The translations under genes and the position numbers were made by a program. The notes below the pieces were generated by a model, which saw nothing but the letters and a program-made list of their open reading frames with translations, had not been told where the DNA came from and made no database searches. Shown piece by piece: positions 1 to 6,533 of a DNA stretch of 9,795 bases. Position 1 is the stretch's first letter, and each line of letters begins with the position of its first letter. The DNA comes from Bacteroidales bacterium (GTDB lineage: Bacteria; Bacteroidota; Bacteroidia; Bacteroidales; WCHB1-69): positions 1 to 9,795 of the forward strand of contig JAIROC010000144.1 of the NCBI GenBank assembly GCA_031257735.1, given 5' to 3'.

Positions 1-74
1 GTATCGGGTTTTACCCCGTACAGCCGCTTAAAGAGAACCGATTTCGCATCCACTGCCTTTTTCCCACTTCCCAT
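1..74 (-). CDS. Putative transposase, N-terminal fragment (runs off the left edge)
   Basis: On the minus strand an ATG at 74-72 opens a frame that stays open to the window edge. It encodes about 24 residues beginning MGSGKKAVDAK and continuing SVLFKRLYGVKPD. The pattern of Phe-Lys-Arg-Leu-(x)-Gly-Val-Lys-x-x-Thr is what I associate with the N-terminal helical region of IS5-type transposases, but the fragment is too short to be sure. An in-frame TAG lies five codons upstream of the ATG, so the start is not much further upstream. No clear Shine-Dalgarno sequence precedes it. The gene is divergent from the polysaccharide genes and lies next to a truncated gene, which fits a mobile element inserted at this edge. 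No terminal inverted repeat can be confirmed because the other end is outside the window. Confidence 0.35.
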   Translation of the reverse strand, partial: MGSGKKAVDAKSVLFKRLYGVKPD

Positions 75-106
75 GCCATCAGTATACTAATCTTTGATGT
101 TCTTAA

Positions 107-451
107 ACAAGTCTAATAAAAACAGACCCATCTTATGAAAAATATCATATAAATGCCGCAATGGTAAAATATGTTTTAGATTGTTATGCAGCGGATTATA
201 TAATTTCCGATGGTGAACGACCTATAAGGCATAAAACTAATTATCAGGAATATCTTTGCAAATATTTTGGTTTTCGATTTGCTTACTGTAAACTGCATAT
301 AAAATACAAATTGTGGTTTAAAATTATTATAATCATTTTATTTCTATTCTCAAAATTATTATTGTTTATATCGGAAAAAATAAATTCAAAGCAATTATAT
401 AACGTTATATGTATCTTAAAACAAGAAAAAATCAGAAGGACTTTTTTATGA
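107..451 (+). pseudogene. 3' remnant of an unrecognised gene (possible transferase C-terminus)
   Basis: The frame is open from 107, just after a TAA at 104-106, to a TGA at 449-451. The first ATG is at 161 and has no good ribosome binding site. The open frame continues sensibly upstream of that ATG, so I read this as the end of a longer gene cut off on the left rather than a complete 96-residue protein. The product has a polar, aromatic-rich stretch followed by a very hydrophobic segment (about residues 52-72 counted from the ATG) and a basic tail. Its TGA overlaps the ATG of the deacetylase (ATGA, 448-451), an arrangement typical of translationally coupled genes, which supports real coding ancestry. 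The segment around RHKTNYQEYLCKYFGFR faintly recalls C-termini of GNAT/FemAB-like or glycosyl transferases in polysaccharide loci, but I do not recognise a family. The left end lies within about 30 bases of the putative transposase start. Confidence 0.45.
434..440 (+). promoter_or_regulatory. Ribosome binding site of the deacetylase
   Basis: AGAAGGA lies 7 bases before the ATG at 448. It decides for 448 rather than the earlier in-frame ATG at 409, because the latter has no such site and adds only basic residues in front of the conserved N-terminus MKQVILSFDDG. Confidence 0.7.
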
Positions 452-1258
452 AACAGGTAATTTTATCCTTTGATGATGGCCGAAAAGACAATTACACTGT
501 AGCATGGCCGTTACTGCGTAAATATGATTTAACCGCAAGCATGCACATTGTAACTGGATTTGTTGATGGCAGTAAAAAAGCCTCCTTTTCTCTGGGGGAG
601 GCGGCTATGAATATTGAAAACATTAAAGAACTTGCAAGTAATGGTATTGATATTTCTTCACATGGGGACGAACATATAAACGATGAAAATGATCTGAAAC
701 AAAGTATACAGAAATTAAAACAATGGGGAATATTAAATGGACAGGACATTGTTTTTTCAAGTCCCAATTCTGAAATATACGAAGGGAATATTGCAGAATA
801 TTTACCAATGTTAAAGCATAATGATGTATGTTGTGTGCGTAGCGGTGTACAGGTTAGAAGAAATGGTCTATTGTATTCATTTTGCTATATGTTGCAAATG
901 ATAACCAAAAGCAAATTTCTCTATTATATTTTAAATAAAGATAATATAATGACTGAAACAGGATTGAAATTTATGTATTGGGGGGGGGGGGGGTGGGTAT
1001 AGAATAAGAATTATTAAAACTGTTTGTGTTAAAAGACAAAATACCGTTAATCAATTGCAGTATTTAGTTGAAAAGTTAAAGGATGGTGAATGTGTTGTTT
1101 TTCTGTTTCATGGGATTGTATTTGATAAAAATTTGAATGAAAAGAATGCTTGGACTTTCAATGAAAAGAAATTCGATAGGTTTTTAGATATTCTTAAAAA
1201 TGATGAAAATATTAAAGTTATTAACATAAAACAATATATTGATCTATCAGGAGTTTAA
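448..1258 (+). CDS. Polysaccharide deacetylase (CE4/NodB fold), phase-variable, OFF as sequenced
   Basis: The N-terminal part (448-1002) starts MKQVILSFDDGRKDNY. SFDDG is NodB motif 1 with the catalytic and metal-binding Asp pair. SSHGDEH, about 70 residues on, supplies the paired metal-binding His of motif 2. After residue 177 the frame enters a run of 14 G and ends at a TAG (1000-1002), giving 184 residues. The rest of the domain continues in another frame: from the G tract through GYRIRIIKTVCVK and CVVFLFHGI to the TAA at 1256-1258. Removing one G joins the two halves into a protein of about 269 residues, a normal size for this family. The likely role is removal of acetyl groups from an N-acetylated glycan or lipid-linked sugar. 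No signal peptide is seen, so it may act in the cytoplasm. It overlaps the gene before it by 4 bases and sits 4 bases before the next. A sequencing error in the tract is the alternative explanation. Confidence 0.85.
980..993 (+). repeat. Poly-G tract (14 G), probable phase-variation switch
   Basis: There are fourteen consecutive G, followed by T and three more G, in a gene that is otherwise AT-rich. Tracts of this kind change length by slipped-strand mispairing. The three frames behave as a switch. With 13, 10 or 16 G the deacetylase reads through to 1258. With 14 as here it stops at 1000-1002. With 12 or 15 it stops at the TAA now at 1005-1007. Confidence 0.85.
1249..1253 (+). promoter_or_regulatory. 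Ribosome binding site of the methyltransferase
   Basis: AGGAG lies 9 bases before the ATG at 1263 and inside the last codons of the deacetylase frame. It sets the methyltransferase start at 1263 rather than the earlier in-frame start at 1239. It also suggests that translation of the methyltransferase may be affected by whether the deacetylase is in its ON or OFF frame. Confidence 0.75.
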
Positions 1259-1262
1259 GTTT

Positions 1263-2041
1263 ATGAAAATATTATTGAAAAGGATATTCAAGTCTCTTGC
1301 AATATTTGTTAATCGGATTTTTTCAAAACGATATGGAATGATTATTCAAGGATGTAATGGATTACAACAATTATACCCAAGAAATACATCGTATATGATA
1401 CTACAGATTATACACGACATTCATCGCTTGAATTAGTAACACGCGAAATAGCTGAGAGAAATATACAAGGTTGTATTGCTGAATTCGGTGTTTATCGGGG
1501 TGATTTCGCAAAACTAATAAACGAATGTTTTCCCAATAATAAATTTTATCTGTTTGATACATTTAAAGGATTTGATAGCTGTGATCTCAAAAAAGAGAAA
1601 GAGCAAAATTTATTATTACCTCATCACCATCCCCCTAATCACACACAACTATCCAAAAAACACACCAGAGCAGCTTCCTTTAAGGCTAAGGATTTCTTCT
1701 TTGCCGGTGATTTTACCAATACAAGTGTAGATTTGGTACTGAATAAGATGCCATATCCAGAAAATTGTATTATAAAGAAAGGATATTTCCCTGATACGGC
1801 AAAGGATATTGATGAATGTTTCGCATTTGTGAGTATAAATACAGATTTGTATGAGCCTATCTATCAAGGATTATGCTGGTTTTATCCTAGATTATTGCGA
1901 GGAGGATATATTTTCGTCCATGATTATAACTGTATCCAATATCGGGGTATTAAAGAAGCCGGTTTTCGGTTTTCGAGAGAAAATAATGCGCCATTTTTCC
2001 CTCTGAGCGATGCTGGAGGAAGCGTGATTTTTATGAAATAA
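1263..2041 (+). pseudogene. TylF/MycF-type SAM-dependent O-methyltransferase, frameshifted
   Basis: The first part reads MKILLKRIFKSLAIFVNRIF and onward to about residue 38, then hits a stop at 1434-1436. From about 1379 the frame that lies one base back carries the rest of the protein to the TAA at 2039-2041. It contains KYIVYDTTDYTRHSS, the SAM-binding motif AEFGVYRGDFA, FYLFDTFKGFD, KMPYPENCIIKKGYFPDTA, FVSINTDLYEP and GGYIFVHDYN. These match macrocin O-methyltransferase (TylF/MycF) family signatures, and the joined length of about 259 residues suits the family. One base missing near 1376-1382 explains the break. There is no homopolymer or slippery heptamer there, so it looks like a mutation or an assembly error, not a switch. 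The family position usually Asp before Thr-Asp is Asn in INTD. A His/Pro-rich stretch at 1619-1680 looks like an insertion. If active it would methylate a sugar hydroxyl. Confidence 0.82.
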
Positions 2042-2052
2042 GTATCAAAAAT

Positions 2053-3804
2053 ATGTTTGGGTTAACCTATTCAACAAAACAATCACAGCCAGATACATTT
2101 CTTGAAATGTATGACGATTCATATCTTCAAAATATAACACATATTTCACCAATGATGTGGGGGGAACATTGTGTTGAATGTGGTGAGCCTCAATGTTATA
2201 AAACCTGTTCACTGTATTCAAAACGGATCGATGGACGCTGCAAACGATTTAGGAATGGTATAGAAAAAATACAAAAAAGTTCAGGGCTATATTCTTATGC
2301 TGTAAAGATTGAATGTCTCAGATGGGGAAAATTAGGTGCAGTATTACTACCTAATTGCCTTCCTAAACAAAAAATTCTAAGGCAGAATTACTGGTTTGAT
2401 TATATAACTTCATTTGTAAAGGCTATATCATCAATAGTACCTATAAGTTTCTTTAAAAAGATGGATTATTATCTGAAAGAATTTATAACAAGAACCGAAG
2501 GGATGGGGAAAAATTATCCTGATGAATTATTGATAGAGATTAGCAATCCTGACTATGCGTATGATTTAATTATCGAAGATACAGGTGGAAGCAGAACCAG
2601 GATAAGTGTAAAATCCGGTTTTAATCGTTTTCATATCCCATTCGCTGAACTGAATTATATATCTGGTATAAGAAATTTTTTAAGTATTACTCCTCAAAAT
2701 GAGGGACAGACTTTATATATCCATACCCTTGATTTTGTGAAGATTAGAAAAGAAATAAGTAACAGGCAGGATACTAAAATAAAATGCGTAGTTTGGGATC
2801 TGGATAATACCCTATGGGAAGGTATTTTGAGTGAAGACAATGAAGTGAAGTTACGGCAGGATATAGTAACTTATATAAAAATGTTGGATGAAAAAGGGGT
2901 GTTAAATAGTATCAGCAGTAAGAATGATTATAATGAGGCCTATAAGAAATTAGAGGAATGTAATATAGTGGAGTATTTTTTGTATCCTCAAATTAACTGG
3001 CATCCAAAGAGTAATAGTATCCAAGCTATAGCAAAATCATTGAATATAGGATTAGATACTTTTATGTTCATTGATGATTCAATATTTGAACTTGCTGAGG
3101 TTTCCAGTAAATTGCCGATGGTGAAATGTTACAACATAAGTGATGTTGAAGCAGCCATGAATACTGAGGCGCTGAAAATTGAAATTTCTACAGAGAGTAA
3201 AACCAGGCGGCAATCATATCGTGAAATAGAAAAAAGGAATAGTGCGGAGCAAGTATTTGGCGGCAATATTGATGATTTTTTGTGCTCTTGTGAAATGCAA
3301 CTAATTATTACGAAACCGAACGATATAACTTTTGCTAGATGTCTGGAATTAATAAACCGTACTAATCAGTTAAACTGTTCCGGTGAACGCATACCTTCTG
3401 ATGTCTTACATACTATGGCTATTGATACAGACCGGTATTTATGCTTACAAATGAATTGTGTTGATAAATTTGGTGATTACGGTATTATAGGTTTTTGTGT
3501 TATCAATATTAGTGATAAGGCAAGGGCAGTTTGTGAACATTTTGTGCTCTCATGCAGGGCCGCAAGAAAAAAAATAGAACAATCTTTCATTGAATTTATT
3601 ATTTCGTATTTTAGAGATCAAGGATTTGAGTATTTTGCTATCAGGTGTACAGCAACCCCTAAAAATGGACAATTATTATCAATCCTATCAGAATTAGATT
3701 TCTTTGTAAAAAAAGATATAAATAATAAAAAATATATTTTAGAAGTATTAACTAAACAGAAGATTAAAAAGATTCAAATATTAAATATTATTGAAAATTT
3801 TTAA
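2053..3804 (+). CDS. HAD-IIIC family (FkbH-like) protein with Cys-rich N-terminus
   Basis: This is an intact 583-residue frame. Residues about 35-70 hold five Cys (40, 43, 48, 52, 63) in a compact block, HCVECGEPQCYKTC followed by DGRCKRF, that looks like a metal-binding module. Residues about 243-380 are an FkbH-type HAD domain: motif I VVWDLDNTLWEG (D249, D251), ISSKND (K290), NWHPKS (K319) and FIDDS (D341, D342). The C-terminus (about 420-575) has the GNAT-like half typical of FkbH proteins, with INRTNQLN and DKFGDYGIIGF. In polyketide pathways FkbH proteins transfer glyceryl units to an acyl carrier protein. In polysaccharide loci the substrate is usually unknown, and no carrier protein is seen here. 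The start is the first ATG after the methyltransferase, 11 bases on, with no Shine-Dalgarno sequence. A role in making or attaching a small acyl or glyceryl decoration is inference. Confidence 0.85.
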   Translation: MFGLTYSTKQSQPDTFLEMYDDSYLQNITHISPMMWGEHCVECGEPQCYKTCSLYSKRIDGRCKRFRNGIEKIQKSSGLYSYAVKIECLRWGKLGAVLLPNCLPKQKILRQNYWFDYITSFVKAISSIVPISFFKKMDYYLKEFITRTEGMGKNYPDELLIEISNPDYAYDLIIEDTGGSRTRISVKSGFNRFHIPFAELNYISGIRNFLSITPQNEGQTLYIHTLDFVKIRKEISNRQDTKIKCVVWDLDNTLWEGILSEDNEVKLRQDIVTYIKMLDEKGVLNSISSKNDYNEAYKKLEECNIVEYFLYPQINWHPKSNSIQAIAKSLNIGLDTFMFIDDSIFELAEVSSKLPMVKCYNISDVEAAMNTEALKIEISTESKTRRQSYREIEKRNSAEQVFGGNIDDFLCSCEMQLIITKPNDITFARCLELINRTNQLNCSGERIPSDVLHTMAIDTDRYLCLQMNCVDKFGDYGIIGFCVINISDKARAVCEHFVLSCRAARKKIEQSFIEFIISYFRDQGFEYFAIRCTATPKNGQLLSILSELDFFVKKDINNKKYILEVLTKQKIKKIQILNIIENF

Positions 3805-3860
3805 TTAGTTGTATTACATAGGCCAAACAGAACATAATCTTTATTGATAACAAAACATCC

Positions 3861-4688
3861 ATGAATACATTTTCCGTCACCATTTCAGTATACAAAAACG
3901 ATAATCCACGATTTTTTATTCAGGCAATGGATAGTATTATTAACCAGACTGTAACCCCAAATGAAATAGTGTTAACTGTTGACGGTCCGATACCGCAGGA
4001 TTTGAATGAAATAGTCATACAATATGAAAATAAGTATAATTATATAAAAGTTGTTCGTATAGAGAAAAATGTTGGACTAGGTATTGCTCATCAAATTGGA
4101 GTTCAAAACAGCAACTACGATTTAATCGCGATTATGGATTCTGATGATATTGCTGTTCCAGACCGGTTTGAGAAACAATTAAGATGTTTTGAAGAAAATA
4201 TGGGCATTGATGTTTTGGGAGGATTTATTTATGAATTTATAGATACTATCGACACTATAGTAGCTATTCGAGCCGTACCTCTGAACCATGTTGAGATAAT
4301 AAAATACCTAAAAAAACGCTGTCCGATGAATCATGTTACTGCAATGTTCAAAAAAAATGCTGTCTTAAAGTCCGGTAATTATCAGGATTGGCATTTCGAT
4401 GAAGACTATTATTTATGGTGCAGGATGATGCTTGCTGGTTGTATGTTTAAAAATATTTCCGATGTTTTGGTATATGTCAGGGTTGGAAAAGATATGTATG
4501 AACGGCGTGGTGGCTGGAAGTATTATAAAAGTGAAGCTCAATTACAGAAATTTATGCTCGATAATAAAGTAATTAATTTCTTTGAATACATAATAAATGT
4601 GGTTATACGATTTATTGTTCAAGTATTGTTACCCAATAATATCCGCAGTTTTATCTTTAAGGTTTACTTTAGAAAGAGAGCAAAATAG
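3861..4688 (+). CDS. Glycosyltransferase family 2
   Basis: The 275-residue protein has a GT-A fold signature: TISVYKNDNPRFFIQAMDSI at the N-terminus, TVDGP (D41), NVGLGIAHQIG, and the metal/nucleotide-binding MDSDD (D93, D95, D96). FDEDYYLWCRMM (E181, D182) corresponds to the acceptor-side catalytic region, and PMNHVT (155-160) is also typical. The type resembles AmsE-like transferases of exopolysaccharide loci. A hydrophobic, basic C-terminal stretch (about 240-270) could bring it to the inner face of the membrane. It presumably adds one sugar to the undecaprenyl-linked chain; donor and linkage cannot be told from sequence. It starts 56 bases after the HAD-IIIC gene, the largest gap within the cluster, with no clear ribosome binding site. 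Its TAG lies 17 bases before the phosphoglycosyl transferase start. Confidence 0.9.
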   Translation: MNTFSVTISVYKNDNPRFFIQAMDSIINQTVTPNEIVLTVDGPIPQDLNEIVIQYENKYNYIKVVRIEKNVGLGIAHQIGVQNSNYDLIAIMDSDDIAVPDRFEKQLRCFEENMGIDVLGGFIYEFIDTIDTIVAIRAVPLNHVEIIKYLKKRCPMNHVTAMFKKNAVLKSGNYQDWHFDEDYYLWCRMMLAGCMFKNISDVLVYVRVGKDMYERRGGWKYYKSEAQLQKFMLDNKVINFFEYIINVVIRFIVQVLLPNNIRSFIFKVYFRKRAK

Positions 4689-4705
4689 AGGTGTGATGGC
4701 GTTTT

Positions 4706-5374
4706 ATGATTCGTTTTATGGATATTGTTTTTTCCGGTATTGCTATAATTATTCTTTTCCCTTTTATGATACCTTTAATGATTGGGTTAAAACTAACCGG
4801 AGAACATGATATATTCTATACGCAAATACGAATTGGTAAAAATGGAAAGCCTTTTAAGGTATTAAAATTTGCAACAATGCTTAAAGATAGTCCAAATCTA
4901 CCAGGCGGGCTTATTACCGCTCCCAATGATCCGCGTCTATTACCAATGGGAAAATTTTTGCGAAAAACTAAAATCAACGAATTGCCGCAGATACTAAACA
5001 TCCTCATTGGACAAATGAGTATTGTCGGCTACAGGCCATTTGCAAAAAAACATTACGATTTATATTCAACTGAAATAAAACAATATATTAATACTGCCCG
5101 TCCGGGATTAACGGGTATTGGTTCCATTGTTTTTCGTAATGAAGAGGAAATATTACATTCGGTTCCTGATCGTCATTTCTTTCATGATAAAATCATTACT
5201 CCCTACAAGGGAAAGCTGGAATGTTGGTATGTCAAAAATCAGAATGTCAAAAATTATTTTTTTATTATTTTTTGTACTATCCTAGTTATTATTAATACCA
5301 GGAATATTTTCTGGCAAAGACTATTTAAAGAATTACCAGAGATGCCTCCTGAACTTAAATCATATATTGTGTAA
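4706..5374 (+). CDS. Polyprenyl-phosphate sugar-1-phosphate transferase (PF02397 type)
   Basis: The 222-residue protein has the small, PglC-like architecture of a monotopic phosphoglycosyl transferase. A membrane-inserting helix (residues about 4-26) contains Pro19 and Pro23. It is followed by IFYTQIRIGKNGKPFKVLKF, the LRKTKINELPQ block (85-95), GQMSIVGYRP and ARPGLTGIGSIVF. A second hydrophobic stretch lies at about 183-197. Such enzymes move a sugar-1-phosphate from a UDP-sugar to undecaprenyl phosphate and start repeat-unit assembly. The catalytic Asp-Glu pair of PglC reads Asn91-Glu92 here. I believe this variant occurs in other members of the subfamily, so it need not mean inactivity. 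A GAGGTG lies upstream of the ATG at 4706 but is about 12 bases away. Adjacent aminotransferase and dehydratase genes make a 4-amino-6-deoxy-HexNAc a plausible substrate (inference). Confidence 0.92.
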   Translation: MIRFMDIVFSGIAIIILFPFMIPLMIGLKLTGEHDIFYTQIRIGKNGKPFKVLKFATMLKDSPNLPGGLITAPNDPRLLPMGKFLRKTKINELPQILNILIGQMSIVGYRPFAKKHYDLYSTEIKQYINTARPGLTGIGSIVFRNEEEILHSVPDRHFFHDKIITPYKGKLECWYVKNQNVKNYFFIIFCTILVIINTRNIFWQRLFKELPEMPPELKSYIV

Positions 5375-5383
5375 AGCAATCAA

Positions 5384-6529
5384 ATGACACTCAATAAAAC
5401 GATAGTAACATATATCAAAAAAATCTATCCGGCGCAAAATCCGGTACTTCTCCATTGCCCGGAATTTCTTGGAAATGAGAAGAAATATCTTGCCGAATGT
5501 ATCGACACTAAATACGTCTCCTATGTCGGTCATTTTGTTGCAGACATGGAAAACAAAATCAAAGAAATAACAGGTGCAGAATATGCTGTGGCTATAGTTA
5601 ATGGAACCGCGGCTTTGCATATACTTCTACTTGTGGTCGGTATCAAGCCAGGCGACGAGATTATCACACAAAGTTTGTCGTTTGCCGCGACTGCCGCCGC
5701 AATTGTTCACGCGGGTGGGACGCCGGTCTTTGTTGATGTGGAACGGGAAACACTCGGTATGTCGCCAGAAAGCCTTAAAACCTTTCTTTTAGAAAATACT
5801 GAAATAAAAGATTGTGTATGCATAAATAAAAAAACCGGTAGCCAAATAAAGGCTGTTATTCCTATGCACACTTTCGGGCATCCGGTCAGAATAGACGAAA
5901 TACAGAAAATCTGCGATGAATATTGTTTGCTGTTGATTGAGGATGCGGCTGAATCACTCGGTAGTTTCTATCAAGGTAAGCATACCGGGACCTTCGGTAA
6001 AGCCGGGATATTGAGTTTTAACGGCAATAAACTGGTAACAACTGGTGGCGGCGGTATGCTTATCACCGATGATGAAGTGATTGCTAACCGGGTGCGCTAT
6101 CTTTCGACAACCGCCAAACGTCCCCACCGCTGGGAGTTCTATCATGATGAGGTCGGCTACAACTTGCGGATGCCGAGTGTGAACGCCGCGATTGGGCTTG
6201 CCCAGCTTGAGTATTTTGACAGAATACTCGCAAACAAAAAGGAAACAGCAATTCTATATCAACAGTTTTTCGATTCTATTAGCATTAAAAGTGTCATAGA
6301 ACCGGATAACAGCAAATCAAACTACTGGCTTAACGCCATCTTATTTGAAGACAGGCAACAGCGGGATGAGTTTCTTGAATACTCTAATGATAACGACGTA
6401 CAGACCCGTCCCGCATGGAATTTACTGCATACTTTACCGCCTTATCAACACTGCCTGCATACCGATACACCTAATGCCGAGTATTTCGTAGATTGTTTGG
6501 TAAATATCCCCAGCAGCGTAAGAGTGTAA
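5384..6529 (+). CDS. LegC-type PLP-dependent sugar aminotransferase (DegT/DnrJ/EryC1)
   Basis: The 381-residue protein matches LegC-family aminotransferases along its whole length: EFLGNEKKYLAECIDTKYVS, AIVNGTAALHI, SLSFAATAAAIVHAGGTP, and VIPMHTFGHPV. IEDAAESLGS contains D187, which would pair with the pyridine nitrogen. SFNGNK contains K216, the expected Schiff-base lysine. TTAKRPHRWEF, VGYNLRMPSVNAAIGLAQLE and NYWLNAILF follow. These enzymes convert a UDP-4-keto-6-deoxy-HexNAc into the 4-amino sugar, using glutamate. Its partner dehydratase starts 4 bases after the stop. The C-terminus (NIPSSVRV) ends right after the family's usual IPSS motif, so the protein is complete. No Shine-Dalgarno sequence precedes the ATG. 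Base composition is distinctly more GC-rich than in the genes upstream, and the change falls at this gene's start. The same family also serves bacillosamine and legionaminic acid routes, so the end product is open. Confidence 0.92.
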   Translation: MTLNKTIVTYIKKIYPAQNPVLLHCPEFLGNEKKYLAECIDTKYVSYVGHFVADMENKIKEITGAEYAVAIVNGTAALHILLLVVGIKPGDEIITQSLSFAATAAAIVHAGGTPVFVDVERETLGMSPESLKTFLLENTEIKDCVCINKKTGSQIKAVIPMHTFGHPVRIDEIQKICDEYCLLLIEDAAESLGSFYQGKHTGTFGKAGILSFNGNKLVTTGGGGMLITDDEVIANRVRYLSTTAKRPHRWEFYHDEVGYNLRMPSVNAAIGLAQLEYFDRILANKKETAILYQQFFDSISIKSVIEPDNSKSNYWLNAILFEDRQQRDEFLEYSNDNDVQTRPAWNLLHTLPPYQHCLHTDTPNAEYFVDCLVNIPSSVRV

Positions 6530-6533
6530 AATC

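Noticed and set aside
80..160. A promoter (TTGATG with a TAATAA downstream) for the operon
   Set aside because: The spacing is about 14 bases and the boxes are weak in AT-rich sequence, so it cannot be told from chance.
1370..1390. Programmed -1 frameshift in the methyltransferase
   Set aside because: The zero-frame codons are TAC CCA AGA AAT. No X-XXY-YYZ slippery heptamer or obvious downstream stem was found, so a simple deletion is more likely.
1649..1867. Minus-strand frame of 72 residues within the methyltransferase
   Set aside because: It is the reverse shadow of conserved methyltransferase sequence and has no start signal or family resemblance.
2159..2164. Run of six G in the HAD-IIIC gene as a second phase-variable tract
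   Set aside because: Six bases is short for slippage switching, the frame is intact on both sides, and such runs occur by chance at TGG-GGN codons.
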